This document shows positions 25,622 through 33,822 of a DNA stretch of 64,000 bases, piece after piece. Numbering within the stretch: position 1 is the first letter of the stretch; each line of letters starts with the position of its first letter. The stretch comes from Roseiarcus sp050010035 (lineage in GTDB: Bacteria > Pseudomonadota > Alphaproteobacteria > Rhizobiales > Beijerinckiaceae): positions 1 to 64,000 of the forward strand of contig JBEKLU010000002.1 in the NCBI GenBank assembly GCA_050010035.1, given 5' to 3'. The notes beneath the pieces were generated by a model. The model did no database searches. It was not told the DNA's origin and worked only from the letters and a program-made list of their open reading frames with translations. The position numbers and the translations under genes are program-made.

Positions 25622-27106
25622 TCAATGTTTCACCTCAACTCGCGGGTAGCCGGCGCGCTCGAAGCCTGGCGCATCCTCGGGCAGCACGAGAATCACGCCG
25701 GTGGTCGGGTCCCCGCGATAGCTCCGACCATTTTGCCCGGAAAACTCCTGCCAGGGTCGGGCTTGCAATGCGATCAAAGAGCTGGCCGGGACGATCCGAT
25801 CCTGCGACCGAACTTCATCGGGCCAAGGTTCGCCACCCCACGCATGCTTCACCCATTCCAAGAAGCCGGTATTGCTGTTCTGATCGAGCATCAATTCAGT
25901 GAAGGCATGCACCATGGCGTCGAGCCGATCGGGCGAGCCCGAAGAGCCCGCGGCATAGGTGCAGAGCTGATCCTCCAATTCGGGGAAGGCCCCAACGTGA
26001 TGGATGCGGGATTGCTCGGCCAGCGCCGCGATCGGCTCGGCCCGCGTGATCTTTCCGCGGCTCGCGTGCACGGGCTTGAAACTGACGTTGGCGTCGACGG
26101 TTCGAACCGTCGTTTCGACCATCGGGCCGCCTTGGTTTGCCTCGGCGACGATCCGATCTGCGCCCCATCGACGGTAAAGCGCCACGGCGCGCTGTGCCCA
26201 GTCGATCGGGCTCATTTTGCCGGACGCGTCCTCTAGCAGATAGCCATGGCCGTCGACGCCAAGCGCCGCGACGATGATTCCGGTTTCGTCGCTCTGCTCG
26301 CTCACGCTCACCGCAGGATCGACGGCGACGACGATGCGCCGCAGAGCTGGGACGTCGGCCTTCGCCCGCCGATTTCCCTCAATGAGGTCGCGGCTCCACA
26401 ACGCGCCCTGCACGTCTTCGAGCATTTCGGCGTCAAGCTCTTGCCGGCCCAGCCGCGTCCCGGCATAACGCGAGACGATCTGCGACAGGAACGTTTCCGC
26501 CAAGTTCTCCGCGTTGTCCTGCGTGCTCCCGCGCGTCACGACGACGTCTTGCCCTTCACGCTTCAACAGCGCCTTCAACAGCGCGATCGGCCGCGGCGTC
26601 GTTGTCACGATCGCGCGAGGCCGCTTGCCGAGGCGAAGGCCGAACATCGCCATGTCCCAGACCGATTGAGCGCCTTTCCATGCGCCCAATTCGTCCGCCC
26701 ACAACCCATCATGTTGCGGGCCCCGAAGGCGCTCGGATTCCTCGGCAGAGTACATCGTCGCAATTGCGCCATTCGGCCAGGTCAGACGCCGCTTGGACGG
26801 CTCATAGGACGGGCGATTTGAATTCGGCGCGATGGCGAGCAAGCCACTTTCGCCTTCGACCAGGACGTCGCGCGCATCGCCTTGCGTCGGCGCGATCAAG
26901 GCCACGCGACCGCATCTGCCGCCTTCGATCCACTCGCGGACCGCCTCGGCGCCGGCGCGCGTCTTGCCAGCGCCGCGGCCGGCCAGATACAGCCAAACGG
27001 TCCACCAGTCGCCGGATGGCAAGCGCTGTTCGGACCGCGCGCGCGCCTGCCAATCGTTTTCGAGCGCGTCGGCGATGCTGGCGAAGGGCGAGCGATCAAG
27101 CGACAT
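25622..27106 (-). CDS. terL: phage terminase large subunit (terminase_6 type)
   Basis: A 494-residue DNA-packaging motor. ATPase part: Walker A LAGRGAGKTRAGAEAV near residue 45, Walker B region LWADELGAWKGAQ, coupling motif ATTTPRPIALL (AIVTTTPRP). Nuclease part: VVAVDPAVSVSEQSDETGII (first Asp), then a final Asp in SPDRLDAMVHAFTE. Full length for the family. Start 27106 is preferred over a GTG at 27118 because GAGG lies 7-8 bases ahead. It overlaps terS by 11 bases. No portal gene follows, which is very unusual for a terL. Confidence 0.93.
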   Translation of the reverse strand: MSLDRSPFASIADALENDWQARARSEQRLPSGDWWTVWLYLAGRGAGKTRAGAEAVREWIEGGRCGRVALIAPTQGDARDVLVEGESGLLAIAPNSNRPSYEPSKRRLTWPNGAIATMYSAEESERLRGPQHDGLWADELGAWKGAQSVWDMAMFGLRLGKRPRAIVTTTPRPIALLKALLKREGQDVVVTRGSTQDNAENLAETFLSQIVSRYAGTRLGRQELDAEMLEDVQGALWSRDLIEGNRRAKADVPALRRIVVAVDPAVSVSEQSDETGIIVAALGVDGHGYLLEDASGKMSPIDWAQRAVALYRRWGADRIVAEANQGGPMVETTVRTVDANVSFKPVHASRGKITRAEPIAALAEQSRIHHVGAFPELEDQLCTYAAGSSGSPDRLDAMVHAFTELMLDQNSNTGFLEWVKHAWGGEPWPDEVRSQDRIVPASSLIALQARPWQEFSGQNGRSYRGDPTTGVILVLPEDAPGFERAGYPRVEVKH

Positions 27107-27719
27107 GCTCTGCCTCACATTCGATCATCGGCGGCGTCGCGCCGTTCGGCTTCGGCATTGCCGGCCGTGAGTCCAGGCCGCGGAGCAAGGTGATGATGTC
27201 CGGCCGCGCGCCGGGATGCGTTCGGGCGATGGCGAGCAAGCCCGACTGCAATTCGAGGAATTTCGGATCATTGAAGACTGCGATGTTCGTCGTGACGTTG
27301 ATGCCGGGATTCAGCCGCTCGATTTCACCGGTGATCTTGCCTATTTCGCGCAGCACCTCCACCAGGCGGCCGCTCAACGCCGACAAGGTGAACGCGCTCT
27401 GCGCCTCGGCGCTCGCGGTGATCGCGCCCATCAGGATCGAGCGAAGGATTGACAGGTGATCGAGGATCGATCCGCCTTCCTTCGCTGCGCGCTCCTTCAG
27501 CTCGGCGATCGTCGCCGGCCCGGCGAGATACTGCATCTTGAGATCGGCCGAGACGTGGTCCTTCCAGTGTCGCCAGATCGCGTCGCGGTGCAGTTTGAAC
27601 TTGCGTGCCAAACTGTCGAGCGACGCGCCGGACGCGCGCAGAGCCTCAATCCGCTCACGCTCGGGATGGCGGCAAACGGCGCATGTCGTCGGCTTCAATT
27701 TGCGGGGCTTCGTCACCAT
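27096..27719 (-). CDS. probable terminase small subunit
   Basis: A 207-residue protein directly upstream of, and overlapping, terL. The N-terminus TTCAVCRHPERERIEALRAS is a CxxC-containing DNA-binding start, followed by a helix-turn-helix-like SLARKFKLHRDAIWRHWKDH, a layout seen in small terminase subunits that select the DNA. The middle is helical (oligomerisation) and the C-terminus polar. The role is inferred from position and layout. It would define which pac/cos site is packaged. Confidence 0.7.
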   Translation of the reverse strand: MVTKPRKLKPTTCAVCRHPERERIEALRASGASLDSLARKFKLHRDAIWRHWKDHVSADLKMQYLAGPATIAELKERAAKEGGSILDHLSILRSILMGAITASAEAQSAFTLSALSGRLVEVLREIGKITGEIERLNPGINVTTNIAVFNDPKFLELQSGLLAIARTHPGARPDIITLLRGLDSRPAMPKPNGATPPMIECEAEHVA

Positions 27720-27946
27720 GTGTCCTCTCTGCGGGAAAGGGCTTCCCGGGCCCTGATCGCGGCGTCAAGGCGCTTCGAAAGCCTGGCCCTGGCCGCGGCG
27801 TCGCGTTTCAGCTCGGGCCCCTTACAACCGGATGCAATCCACGCTTGGACGGCGTCGACTTCGCGCTGCCCAAGATCCCCGATGGCCCTGAACGCCTCGG
27901 CCTCTTCAAGCTCGGCGTCGGCGAGCGAACGGGCGGCGTGCGCCAT
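27713..27946 (-). CDS. small hypothetical helical protein (77 aa)
   Basis: Charged, helical: ARSLADAELEEAEAFRAIGD, then ASGCKGPELKRDAAARARLS. Its end overlaps the terS start by 7 bases and it begins 5 bases after the preceding gene, so it is clearly part of the operon. No family. Confidence 0.6.
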   Translation of the reverse strand: MAHAARSLADAELEEAEAFRAIGDLGQREVDAVQAWIASGCKGPELKRDAAARARLSKRLDAAIRAREALSRREDTW

Positions 27947-27950
27947 GGTG

Positions 27951-28136
27951 TCAGGCCAGGATCAAGCGGCTGCCAGCCTTGAGCGCTTCGGTCGCCGCAG
28001 CGAACGCCGCCCTCGATCGGTCTGCGGCGTCTTGCGCCTTGGCCAGCGCCTTGGCGTCGGCCTCCGCCGTGCGCCTGGCCGCGGTGAACGCGTCCTGCAG
28101 CTCGCCCAAATCGACCGATTTTGCTTTTGCCACCAT
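27951..28136 (-). CDS. small hypothetical coiled-coil protein (61 aa)
   Basis: Start at 28136 chosen because GGAGG lies 8 bases ahead (an ATG two codons earlier is too close to it). Almost one Ala-rich helix: VDLGELQDAFTAARRTAEAD, then KALAKAQDAADRSRAAFAAA. No family. Confidence 0.55.
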   Translation of the reverse strand: MVAKAKSVDLGELQDAFTAARRTAEADAKALAKAQDAADRSRAAFAAATEALKAGSRLILA

Positions 28137-28174
28137 CTTCATGTCCTCCAATTTCGGAATGCGGGCGATAGTCC

Positions 28175-28480
28175 TCAAACTGACGCGCCGGTCGCGGGGT
28201 TTCGCCACGCCCCACCGGCGAAAATGATCAAATAATTCAGCGTGGTATCGAAAAACCTCGCGCCCTCGCTCGCGCAATAAGGCGCTCCGCCGAGCGCTGC
28301 GGCCGGACGCGCTGACGTCGGGCCGGAAGGCGCAACCGTCACCCAGCCGTTCGCGCCGAGCACCTGCGCGTCGGCGTCAAGAATGTCGGCAGGTTGGCCC
28401 GCCGCCAGGGTGTAGGTGCGGCCGTTGACGGTCGTCGTTTGCTGCGCGACGTTCACCGGGCCAAGCATTCTATAGTTCAT
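28175..28480 (-). CDS. phage-type hypothetical protein (101 aa)
   Basis: Begins MNYRMLGPVNVAQQTTTVNG with beta-rich YTLAAGQPADILDADAQVLG, and ends FFDTTLNYLIIFAGGAWRNP, a phrase like those in phage structural accessory proteins ('FDTTLxxxI.W.GxxW'). It could be a small virion or decoration-type protein. No firm family. Confidence 0.6.
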   Translation of the reverse strand: MNYRMLGPVNVAQQTTTVNGRTYTLAAGQPADILDADAQVLGANGWVTVAPSGPTSARPAAALGGAPYCASEGARFFDTTLNYLIIFAGGAWRNPATGASV

Positions 28481-28629
28481 TTGGTTTCGTCCTTCAGTTT
28501 GTGGTGATTGAAGGCGGCGCCGGATATGCCGACCCCGGCGCCGCCCCGCTCACCGACGGCGGGACGCACGAGCAGCGAGGGAACGTCGCTCATGCTTTCG
28601 CGCGAAAGGCGGCGCGCCGCCGCCAGTGA

Positions 28630-28836
28630 TCAGCCTGCCAAGCGCATCGGCGACCGCATGGCGCCTTTCATGAGCGTGATTGTCTCGCCGTCCCTCTTGG
28701 CCTGTTTCAGAAAGCCCTGGACGCGCGTGAGCTCGGCGTGCGTCCAGGCAATCCGTTCGGCGTTCCCGTCGATTTTGGCGAGGCGATGCGCTTCGATGGC
28801 GTCATTGGCCTGCGCGAGCAACAATCCGTGGTTCAC
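28630..28836 (-). CDS. small hypothetical helical protein (68 aa)
   Basis: Start with GGGAGA about 6 bases ahead. Reads MNHGLLLAQANDAIEAHRLA, then IAWTHAELTRVQGFLKQAKR. Helical, no family. Twelve bases downstream of the 80-residue gene's stop. Confidence 0.55.
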   Translation of the reverse strand: MNHGLLLAQANDAIEAHRLAKIDGNAERIAWTHAELTRVQGFLKQAKRDGETITLMKGAMRSPMRLAG

Positions 28837-28848
28837 GGCCTGTCTCCC

Positions 28849-29091
28849 TTAGCGCAGCGAGCGCACGGCCGGCGACACCGGCGCGCCCTGTGACGGAATG
28901 GCCGGCGCGGAGACGACCGTTTGAGGCGCGCCCGCATTCATCGGCTGGCCGAGCGGCATATTCGTCACCGGCGCCATCGGATTGCGTGTGATCGTGTCGA
29001 AAGACGGCGCAGACAGCTGGCGCGGGGCCGGATTAACGTTGGCGGGCGGCACGAAGCCGCGCACCGGGATCATGTTGATCGGTTCGCTCAT
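28849..29091 (-). CDS. small Pro-rich hypothetical protein (80 aa)
   Basis: Start with AAGGAA 5-6 bases ahead. Pro/Ala/Asn-rich and probably disordered: MIPVRGFVPPANVNPAPRQL, then NMPLGQPMNAGAPQTVVSAP. No family. Confidence 0.55.
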   Translation of the reverse strand: MSEPINMIPVRGFVPPANVNPAPRQLSAPSFDTITRNPMAPVTNMPLGQPMNAGAPQTVVSAPAIPSQGAPVSPAVRSLR

Positions 29092-29116
29092 GAAATATTC
29101 CTTTCGTCCTAGGAGG

Positions 29117-29497
29117 TCAGTGAAAGAAGTTGCGCCTGGCGCGTTCGGCGAGGGCTTTTTCGAGGTCGATCGGCCGGGCGGCGTTCATGGCGGCGCGTAG
29201 CTTTTCAAGCCCTTGATTCGCGCTTTCGACGGCACCGCGATTCGCTTCGATGCGCCGGAGCCTCGCCTCGACCTCGGCCAGGCCGCGATCGAAGGCGGCG
29301 ACGCGCTTTCGCAGCGCATCGCCGGCCGCCGTGGCGCTGGCCGCCAAATTTTGCACAAGGCCGAGTCGCTTGCGCAGTTCGTCGCCCCGCCCCATGGAGC
29401 CGGCGCCGCGGACGAGCTTGTCGAAGGCATTATTGCGGAAGCGCTCGCCAACGGCCGAGTCGAGCGTATCGTCAGGGCGTTGAAAGGTGATTTTCAT
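29117..29497 (-). CDS. hypothetical coiled-coil protein (126 aa)
   Basis: Begins MKITFQRPDDTLDSAVGERF; residues about 50-110 form a heptad-rich helix (VAAFDRGLAEVEARLRRIEA). Its start overlaps the stop of the 234-residue gene in an ATGA, so the two are translationally coupled and may act together. No family. Confidence 0.6.
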   Translation of the reverse strand: MKITFQRPDDTLDSAVGERFRNNAFDKLVRGAGSMGRGDELRKRLGLVQNLAASATAAGDALRKRVAAFDRGLAEVEARLRRIEANRGAVESANQGLEKLRAAMNAARPIDLEKALAERARRNFFH

Positions 29498-30198
29498 TGC
29501 AGGGTCCTTTTCCAGTCGGCCGCGTGGGCCGCCACGACCGCGCGATCGGCCTTGACGACTGGCGCCTTGAATTTTTCGTCAAACGCGGCGACGGCGTGAA
29601 GGAAATCGATCCGCGCGTCCTGTTCGCCGCGGCCCGCCGCGCTGTTTGCCAGGGAAAGTAGGGCGTCGCGAAGGCCTTCCAATTTTTGAAGACGCGCGCC
29701 GCTTTCGGCCATGCCCGCCAGCGCCTCGACGTAATCGTTTTTGGCCGTCGCCATGACGGCGGAGATTCGCAGGGCGCGCATCGCCGCGTCGGCCCGGCGC
29801 AGCTCGGCGCGTATATGGTCGACTTGGCCCTGGACGGCTGCCTCGGCAATGCGGGCGGAGTCGATCTCGGCCAGGGCGGCGACTCGGCGTTGCGCGAGCT
29901 CGCGGCGCTCAGCAAGGCGTGGCATCGGTGATTCGCCGCCCGCGCGCGCCCACGCGGACCAAGCGTGGGTGTCGGCGTCGTCGAGCCGTCGGACTTCACT
30001 GTCGATCTCGCCGAGCCGTCCCTCTGCCTCGCCGCGCGCCGAGCTGAGGGCGCCGAGCCGGGCCAGCTCACCCGCCAGCGCCGCACGTTCGGCGATAAGG
30101 AGCGCCATCCCGTCGACGGCGGGCGCATCCGGCGCAGACGGCGCGGCGGGCGTCTCGGGCGGGGCAGGGAATTCCAACACCTTGGCAGCGGCGGACAT
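29494..30198 (-). CDS. hypothetical coiled-coil protein (234 aa)
   Basis: First gene after the gap beside palindrome 2. After an Ala/Pro-rich N-terminus the sequence is a long coiled coil (LLIAERAALAGELARLGALS, then RRELAQRRVAALAEIDSARI, then HIRAELRRADAAMRALRISA). It could be a scaffold or capsid-size-modifying factor, as satellites encode, but no homology supports that. No family. Confidence 0.6.
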   Translation of the reverse strand: MSAAAKVLEFPAPPETPAAPSAPDAPAVDGMALLIAERAALAGELARLGALSSARGEAEGRLGEIDSEVRRLDDADTHAWSAWARAGGESPMPRLAERRELAQRRVAALAEIDSARIAEAAVQGQVDHIRAELRRADAAMRALRISAVMATAKNDYVEALAGMAESGARLQKLEGLRDALLSLANSAAGRGEQDARIDFLHAVAAFDEKFKAPVVKADRAVVAAHAADWKRTLQ

Positions 30199-30559
30199 GG
30201 GCGACTCCGAGTGGCGCGAAAATTCGTTGCGGCGCAGCTAGCTAACTGACGAATCACTGACGAAAATCAATCACTAGGGAATTATCGCCGGAAAGTCAAC
30301 CGTTTCACTGTACGATGCAAAGGATATCCAAACCTTAACACCGCTCAAAAACATCGGAGCCCGGCCGGGGCGGCGCGACCTTCGCGCCGCGGCGTCGCAA
30401 GACGTCGAGGGCTGAGGCGCGTCTCTCCGCCCTCATTCCCCGTTCGCCCGCTGTGTGTTGTGACGCTTGTGACACTTCGTCCCTATAAGGACGTTACGCG
30501 CGCGCGTACGCGCGTAACGGGGTTATGCTGGTGAAGCGTCACAAGCGTCACAATTTCCA
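30199..30559 (-). promoter_or_regulatory. gap with palindrome 2 and possible late promoter
   Basis: No gene. The part from 30240 to 30350 is noticeably AT-richer than its surroundings. On the minus strand, TTGACT is followed 17 bases later by TAGTGA, a reasonable -35/-10 pair upstream of the 234-residue gene, with repeated CTGACGAA units (near 30245 and 30258) between promoter and gene that could be an operator. The right third is palindrome 2. Confidence 0.4.
30458..30553. repeat. concentric palindrome 2, candidate origin/control site
   Basis: Outer arms TTGTGACGCTTGTGAC (30458-30473) and its exact complement (30538-30553), 16 bp, each with two TTGTGAC units. Inner arms GTTACGCGCG (30493-30502) and CGCGCGTAAC (30509-30518), exact. 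Both pairs share the centre 30505.5. It lies 6 bases beyond the primase stop codon. Confidence 0.85.
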
Positions 30560-31921
30560 TTAAAACCCCGGTTTTTTGTCGAGCAATCGCAGGCCCATGA
30601 AGCCGCGGCCATGACGCATTGGCTGCGATTTGAAGCCGCGGCTTTCGAGCGTCTGCGACAGGCGGCGCTGTGTCCCGGCGGCTTCGCCGGCGGTTTCGGC
30701 CCATGACTGCCACGACGCGAACAGGTCGGACGATTTCTCCCAAGAGCGCAGATCACGCAGGCACTTGTCGTCGATCCAGGCGGCGGTTGCGTCTTCTGCC
30801 GCGAGGTAGGCTTCGGTCGCGTCCAAGACGGCTTGCGGCGGCCGCAGCCCTTGCGTCTGCCATTCGAGCGTCCCTTCGATCAGCCACGCGAGAATACCGG
30901 GCCATTCGGCTTTGAGCTTTTCGGTCAGCTCGGGGTCACGTTCCGAGGGCGGGATCGTGACGGCGAACGGGATCATGTGAAATCGGCGACGCATTGCCTC
31001 GTCGACGCTGCGCAAGCTCGGTTTGTGATTTCCGGCGATGATGAGTTTGAAGGCCGGTCGATAATCGAAAAAGTCCTGCCTCATGAAGCGGGCCGAGACG
31101 CTATCGCCGCCGGTCAATTGCTTGATACGCGACTCGGCCCAGCGCCGGCCTTCTTCGGTTTCCGTCGCCGTGACGAGGCGGGCGCCGCGAAGGCCCGCCA
31201 AATCCGTAGGGTGTCGGTCGCCGTTACTCGCCGTGAAGGTCTCGATCGGGGCCGAGCGATGGTAGCCGTCCAGAATTCCCGAGAGTGTCGACAAGAGGAC
31301 GCTCTTGCCGTTGGCGCCGGTCCCGTATGCGAAGAAGAGCGCATGCTCGCGCGTTTCGCCGGTGAGCGCATAGCCGAGCGCTCGCCCGATATAGGCCTGG
31401 AGCTCGACGTCGCCGCCGGTGACGCGCTCGAGGAATGCGAGAAACCGCGGGCAGTCGCCTCCCGGTCCAACGACGGTGATCTTCGTCATGTAATCGTCGG
31501 GCCGGTGAGGGCGAAGGCGACCTGTTTTGAGCTCGACGACGCCCTCAGGCGTGTTGAGCAACCACGGGTCGCCATCCCATTGGTCGACAGTCGCTGCGAG
31601 CCGGCGATCTGATTTGGCGAGGCGCTCGACGGCCGCGACTGTCTTTGCGCTCGCGAGCGCCGACGCGAGCTTCGGATCATTGCATCCGGCGGCCACTTGA
31701 CGGCAGATGGCGCGCGATAGGTCATAGGCTCGCAGCGTATCGTCGAGCTGCCAATACATTCCGGTCCAAGATAGCCACTGCCCCCACTTGGCGACGAATC
31801 GAAGATCGTCGCGGTGAACCTGGGCGAAGTGCAGCGCCAGCGCATCATCAGAAAAAGCCGGCGGCCGGTCGCCGAGTTCATCAGGCGCAAACGTCTCGTC
31901 GAGCGGAACAGGCCGGTTCAT
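30560..31921 (-). CDS. P4-type DNA primase/helicase (D5-like, phage/plasmid primase family)
   Basis: A 453-residue replication protein. An N-terminal D5_N-type region (FVAKWGQWLSWTGMYWQLDD, DGDPWLLNTPEGVVELKTGR) precedes the SF3 helicase: Walker A FAYGTGANGKSVLLSTLSG, Walker B/sensor LVTATETEEGRRWAE, and AGNHKPSLRSVDEAMRRRFH (sensor 1/arginine finger). A true primase catalytic domain is not seen, so the call is helicase-primase-like. Start 31921 overlaps the helicase stop (ATGA). The C-terminal residues are encoded in repeat DNA shared with the palindrome 1 locus. Likely binds one or both palindromes to start replication. Confidence 0.88.
   Translation of the reverse strand: MNRPVPLDETFAPDELGDRPPAFSDDALALHFAQVHRDDLRFVAKWGQWLSWTGMYWQLDDTLRAYDLSRAICRQVAAGCNDPKLASALASAKTVAAVERLAKSDRRLAATVDQWDGDPWLLNTPEGVVELKTGRLRPHRPDDYMTKITVVGPGGDCPRFLAFLERVTGGDVELQAYIGRALGYALTGETREHALFFAYGTGANGKSVLLSTLSGILDGYHRSAPIETFTASNGDRHPTDLAGLRGARLVTATETEEGRRWAESRIKQLTGGDSVSARFMRQDFFDYRPAFKLIIAGNHKPSLRSVDEAMRRRFHMIPFAVTIPPSERDPELTEKLKAEWPGILAWLIEGTLEWQTQGLRPPQAVLDATEAYLAAEDATAAWIDDKCLRDLRSWEKSSDLFASWQSWAETAGEAAGTQRRLSQTLESRGFKSQPMRHGRGFMGLRLLDKKPGF
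30603..30646. repeat. 44-bp direct repeat, right copy
   Basis: Identical to 24181-24224. Lies within the primase 3' end. Confidence 0.9.
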
Positions 31922-33432
31922 GCTGCGCCTCTGACTTGTTCGAGGGCGCGCTGGCGCTGATGGTAGACCCAGCCGGCCTTCCATCCGTTGATTTCTGCGA
32001 CAAGCCCAAGGCGACGTTCATCGGCGCCTGCCCATGCAATTTGCTTCCATCGGGGAAACCGCCGAAGCTTTTCGGCCGCTTCGCGTCGGCGCTCCTCCTG
32101 CAATTTCATCGCGATTTCGGCCCGCTCGCGCGCCGTGCGCAGATCGCCGCCGCATTCGACGCATTCCATCACTTTAGGGCGGTTGAGCGCGCCGCAGGCC
32201 GAGCAGCGGCGAAGGCTTGGCGCATCGGCCTTCTCGCGCAGCCGCCGCGGCCTGGCGTCCAGAGTCCACGCGCGGGGCGCGTCGGGCAGGCCGTGGCGCG
32301 ACGCATTGCCAGCAAAGTCCAAAATCAGAGCGCGATTTTTCCCGGGAGAGGGGCGAAGGGCGCGGCCGACCTGCTGAAGGTACAAAGCAAGGCTCTGCGT
32401 CGGCCGGAGCAAGATCGCCGCGCCGATCGCGGGGACGTCGACGCCCTCGCTTACCAGACCGCAATTCGTGACGACGTCGAGCCCGCCGTTGCCGAGCGCG
32501 GCGATGGCCGCCCGTCGCTCCGCCGGAGGCGTCCCCCCGTCGATATGCACGGCGCGAACGCCAGCGTCGCGGAATCGTTCGGCAACGGCTTGGGAGTGCG
32601 CGACGTCGACGCAAAAGGCGACAGCCGGGACGCCGGGGCATAGACGTTTGTATTCAGTCACTGCCGCGCCGATCACGACGCCGCCCATCGCAGCGCGAAT
32701 GTCTTCGATCGCGAAGTCGCCAGCCCGGATTCGCGCACCAGACAGGTCCGGATCCCGCGCGGGCGAGAAAACCGTGAACCCCGAAAGAAACCCCGCCGCG
32801 ATCAATTCCGCCGTCGACGGGCCCGTAATCAGATGGTCGAATTGTTCAGCGAGTCCGCGCCCATCGCCGCGCTCGGGAGTCGCCGTGACGCCCAGCACGC
32901 GCGCGCCAGGCTGAGATTCGAGCGCCCTGGCCCAAGTGCTGGCGACGCTATGATGCGCCTCGTCGACGACGACGAGATCGAACTTGCCGCGCCAGCGCTC
33001 GAGGCGGCGCACAAAGGCTTGCACGCTCGCAATTTGGACCGCGTGCCTGGTCTCGCAAAATCCCGGCGCGATGATCCCGTGCGCCACCCCACGGCGCCAT
33101 AGAGCCCGATCTACCTGTTCGATCAGTTCGACCCGGTGCACGAGAATGAGAACGCGCTCGCCGGCGGCTGCGGCCGCGCCTATGTCGCTCGTGAAAATCT
33201 CGGTTTTGCCGGCGCCGGTCGCAAGCTGAAACAAGACGCAGCGCGCGCCGGATTCGTAGGCGCCCGCAATCTCTCGAATCGCCTCATGCTGGTAGGGGCG
33301 CAGCGAAAATTCTTGCGCCGCAGCGTGCTTTTCTGTAGCGTGATTATCGAGCTGGCCGCCAAGCTGCTCGACGATCTGGGGCCCGCCGCTGCCGATGCAG
33401 TGCGCGGGCCTCGCCGCCTCCGGACATCCCAC
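31918..33432 (-). CDS. SF2 DEAD/DEAH-box helicase
   Basis: A 504-residue helicase. Q-like start FSLRPYQHEAIREIAGAYES, Walker A LATGAGKTEIFTSDI, DEAH box VVVDEAHHSVASTWA, motif III GVTATPERGDGRGLA, and the second RecA domain with AVHIDGGTPPAERRAAIAAL and LYLQQVGRALRPSPGKN (motif VI). A C-terminal zinc ribbon, CSACGALNRPKVMECVECGG, and a basic tail follow. RadD/type-III-restriction-like; in phage elements such helicases aid replication. The start is a GTG 4 bases after the AlpA-like gene's stop; no better start is visible. Confidence 0.9.
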   Translation of the reverse strand: MGCPEAARPAHCIGSGGPQIVEQLGGQLDNHATEKHAAAQEFSLRPYQHEAIREIAGAYESGARCVLFQLATGAGKTEIFTSDIGAAAAAGERVLILVHRVELIEQVDRALWRRGVAHGIIAPGFCETRHAVQIASVQAFVRRLERWRGKFDLVVVDEAHHSVASTWARALESQPGARVLGVTATPERGDGRGLAEQFDHLITGPSTAELIAAGFLSGFTVFSPARDPDLSGARIRAGDFAIEDIRAAMGGVVIGAAVTEYKRLCPGVPAVAFCVDVAHSQAVAERFRDAGVRAVHIDGGTPPAERRAAIAALGNGGLDVVTNCGLVSEGVDVPAIGAAILLRPTQSLALYLQQVGRALRPSPGKNRALILDFAGNASRHGLPDAPRAWTLDARPRRLREKADAPSLRRCSACGALNRPKVMECVECGGDLRTARERAEIAMKLQEERRREAAEKLRRFPRWKQIAWAGADERRLGLVAEINGWKAGWVYHQRQRALEQVRGAA

Positions 33433-33435
33433 GCC

Positions 33436-33708
33436 TCACGCGGCCGCCGCTTGGCGCTCAGTTGCGCGCTTGTGAATAGCGGGCCGGCCGCCGCCCGAGC
33501 GCACCGGGTGGCATTCGCGAGCTTTGAGCCACTCGCGAAAGGAAGCGATCGGGTACAGGATATTGCGCCCGTCGCGCACGAAAGGGGGGCCGTCGCCGCG
33601 CTGGCGTTCTGCGCGGAGCGTCCGCGGACTCTTGCGGCGCTGCTTGGCCGCCTCGGCTTCGCTAAGATATCCGGCCAATAGGTCGTCTACAGCACTTTGA
33701 TCGCTCAT
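33436..33708 (-). CDS. AlpA/excisionase-like DNA-binding protein
   Basis: A 90-residue protein with a MerR-like winged helix: GYLSEAEAAKQRRKSPRTLR, then GPPFVRDGRNILYPIASFRE followed by WLKARE. This is the usual layout of AlpA, Xis and small phage activators. Expected to direct excision or to activate int or late genes. A hairpin and three 10-bp tandem repeats lie just upstream and could be its binding sites. C-terminal 20 residues are polar. Confidence 0.82.
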   Translation of the reverse strand: MSDQSAVDDLLAGYLSEAEAAKQRRKSPRTLRAERQRGDGPPFVRDGRNILYPIASFREWLKARECHPVRSGGGRPAIHKRATERQAAAA

Positions 33709-33729
33709 TTGTCACCGCCATGTCATGTG

Positions 33730-33821
33730 GTCGCCGTCAAACGGCGACGGGAGGAAGATGACGGCAAAGTGTCACGCGATCCGTTGCGTGTCGGCCGGGA
33801 ACGGCCGGGAACGGTCGGAAA
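33730..33821. promoter_or_regulatory. hairpin and tandem 10-bp repeats upstream of AlpA-like gene
   Basis: GTCGCCG (33730-33736) pairs with CGGCGAC (33742-33748). Further out, CGGCCGGGAA occurs twice head to tail (33792-33801, 33802-33811), followed by the variant CGGTCGGAAA (33812-33821), ending 1 base before the stop codon of the 210-residue gene. Confidence 0.6.
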
Positions 33822-33822
33822 C

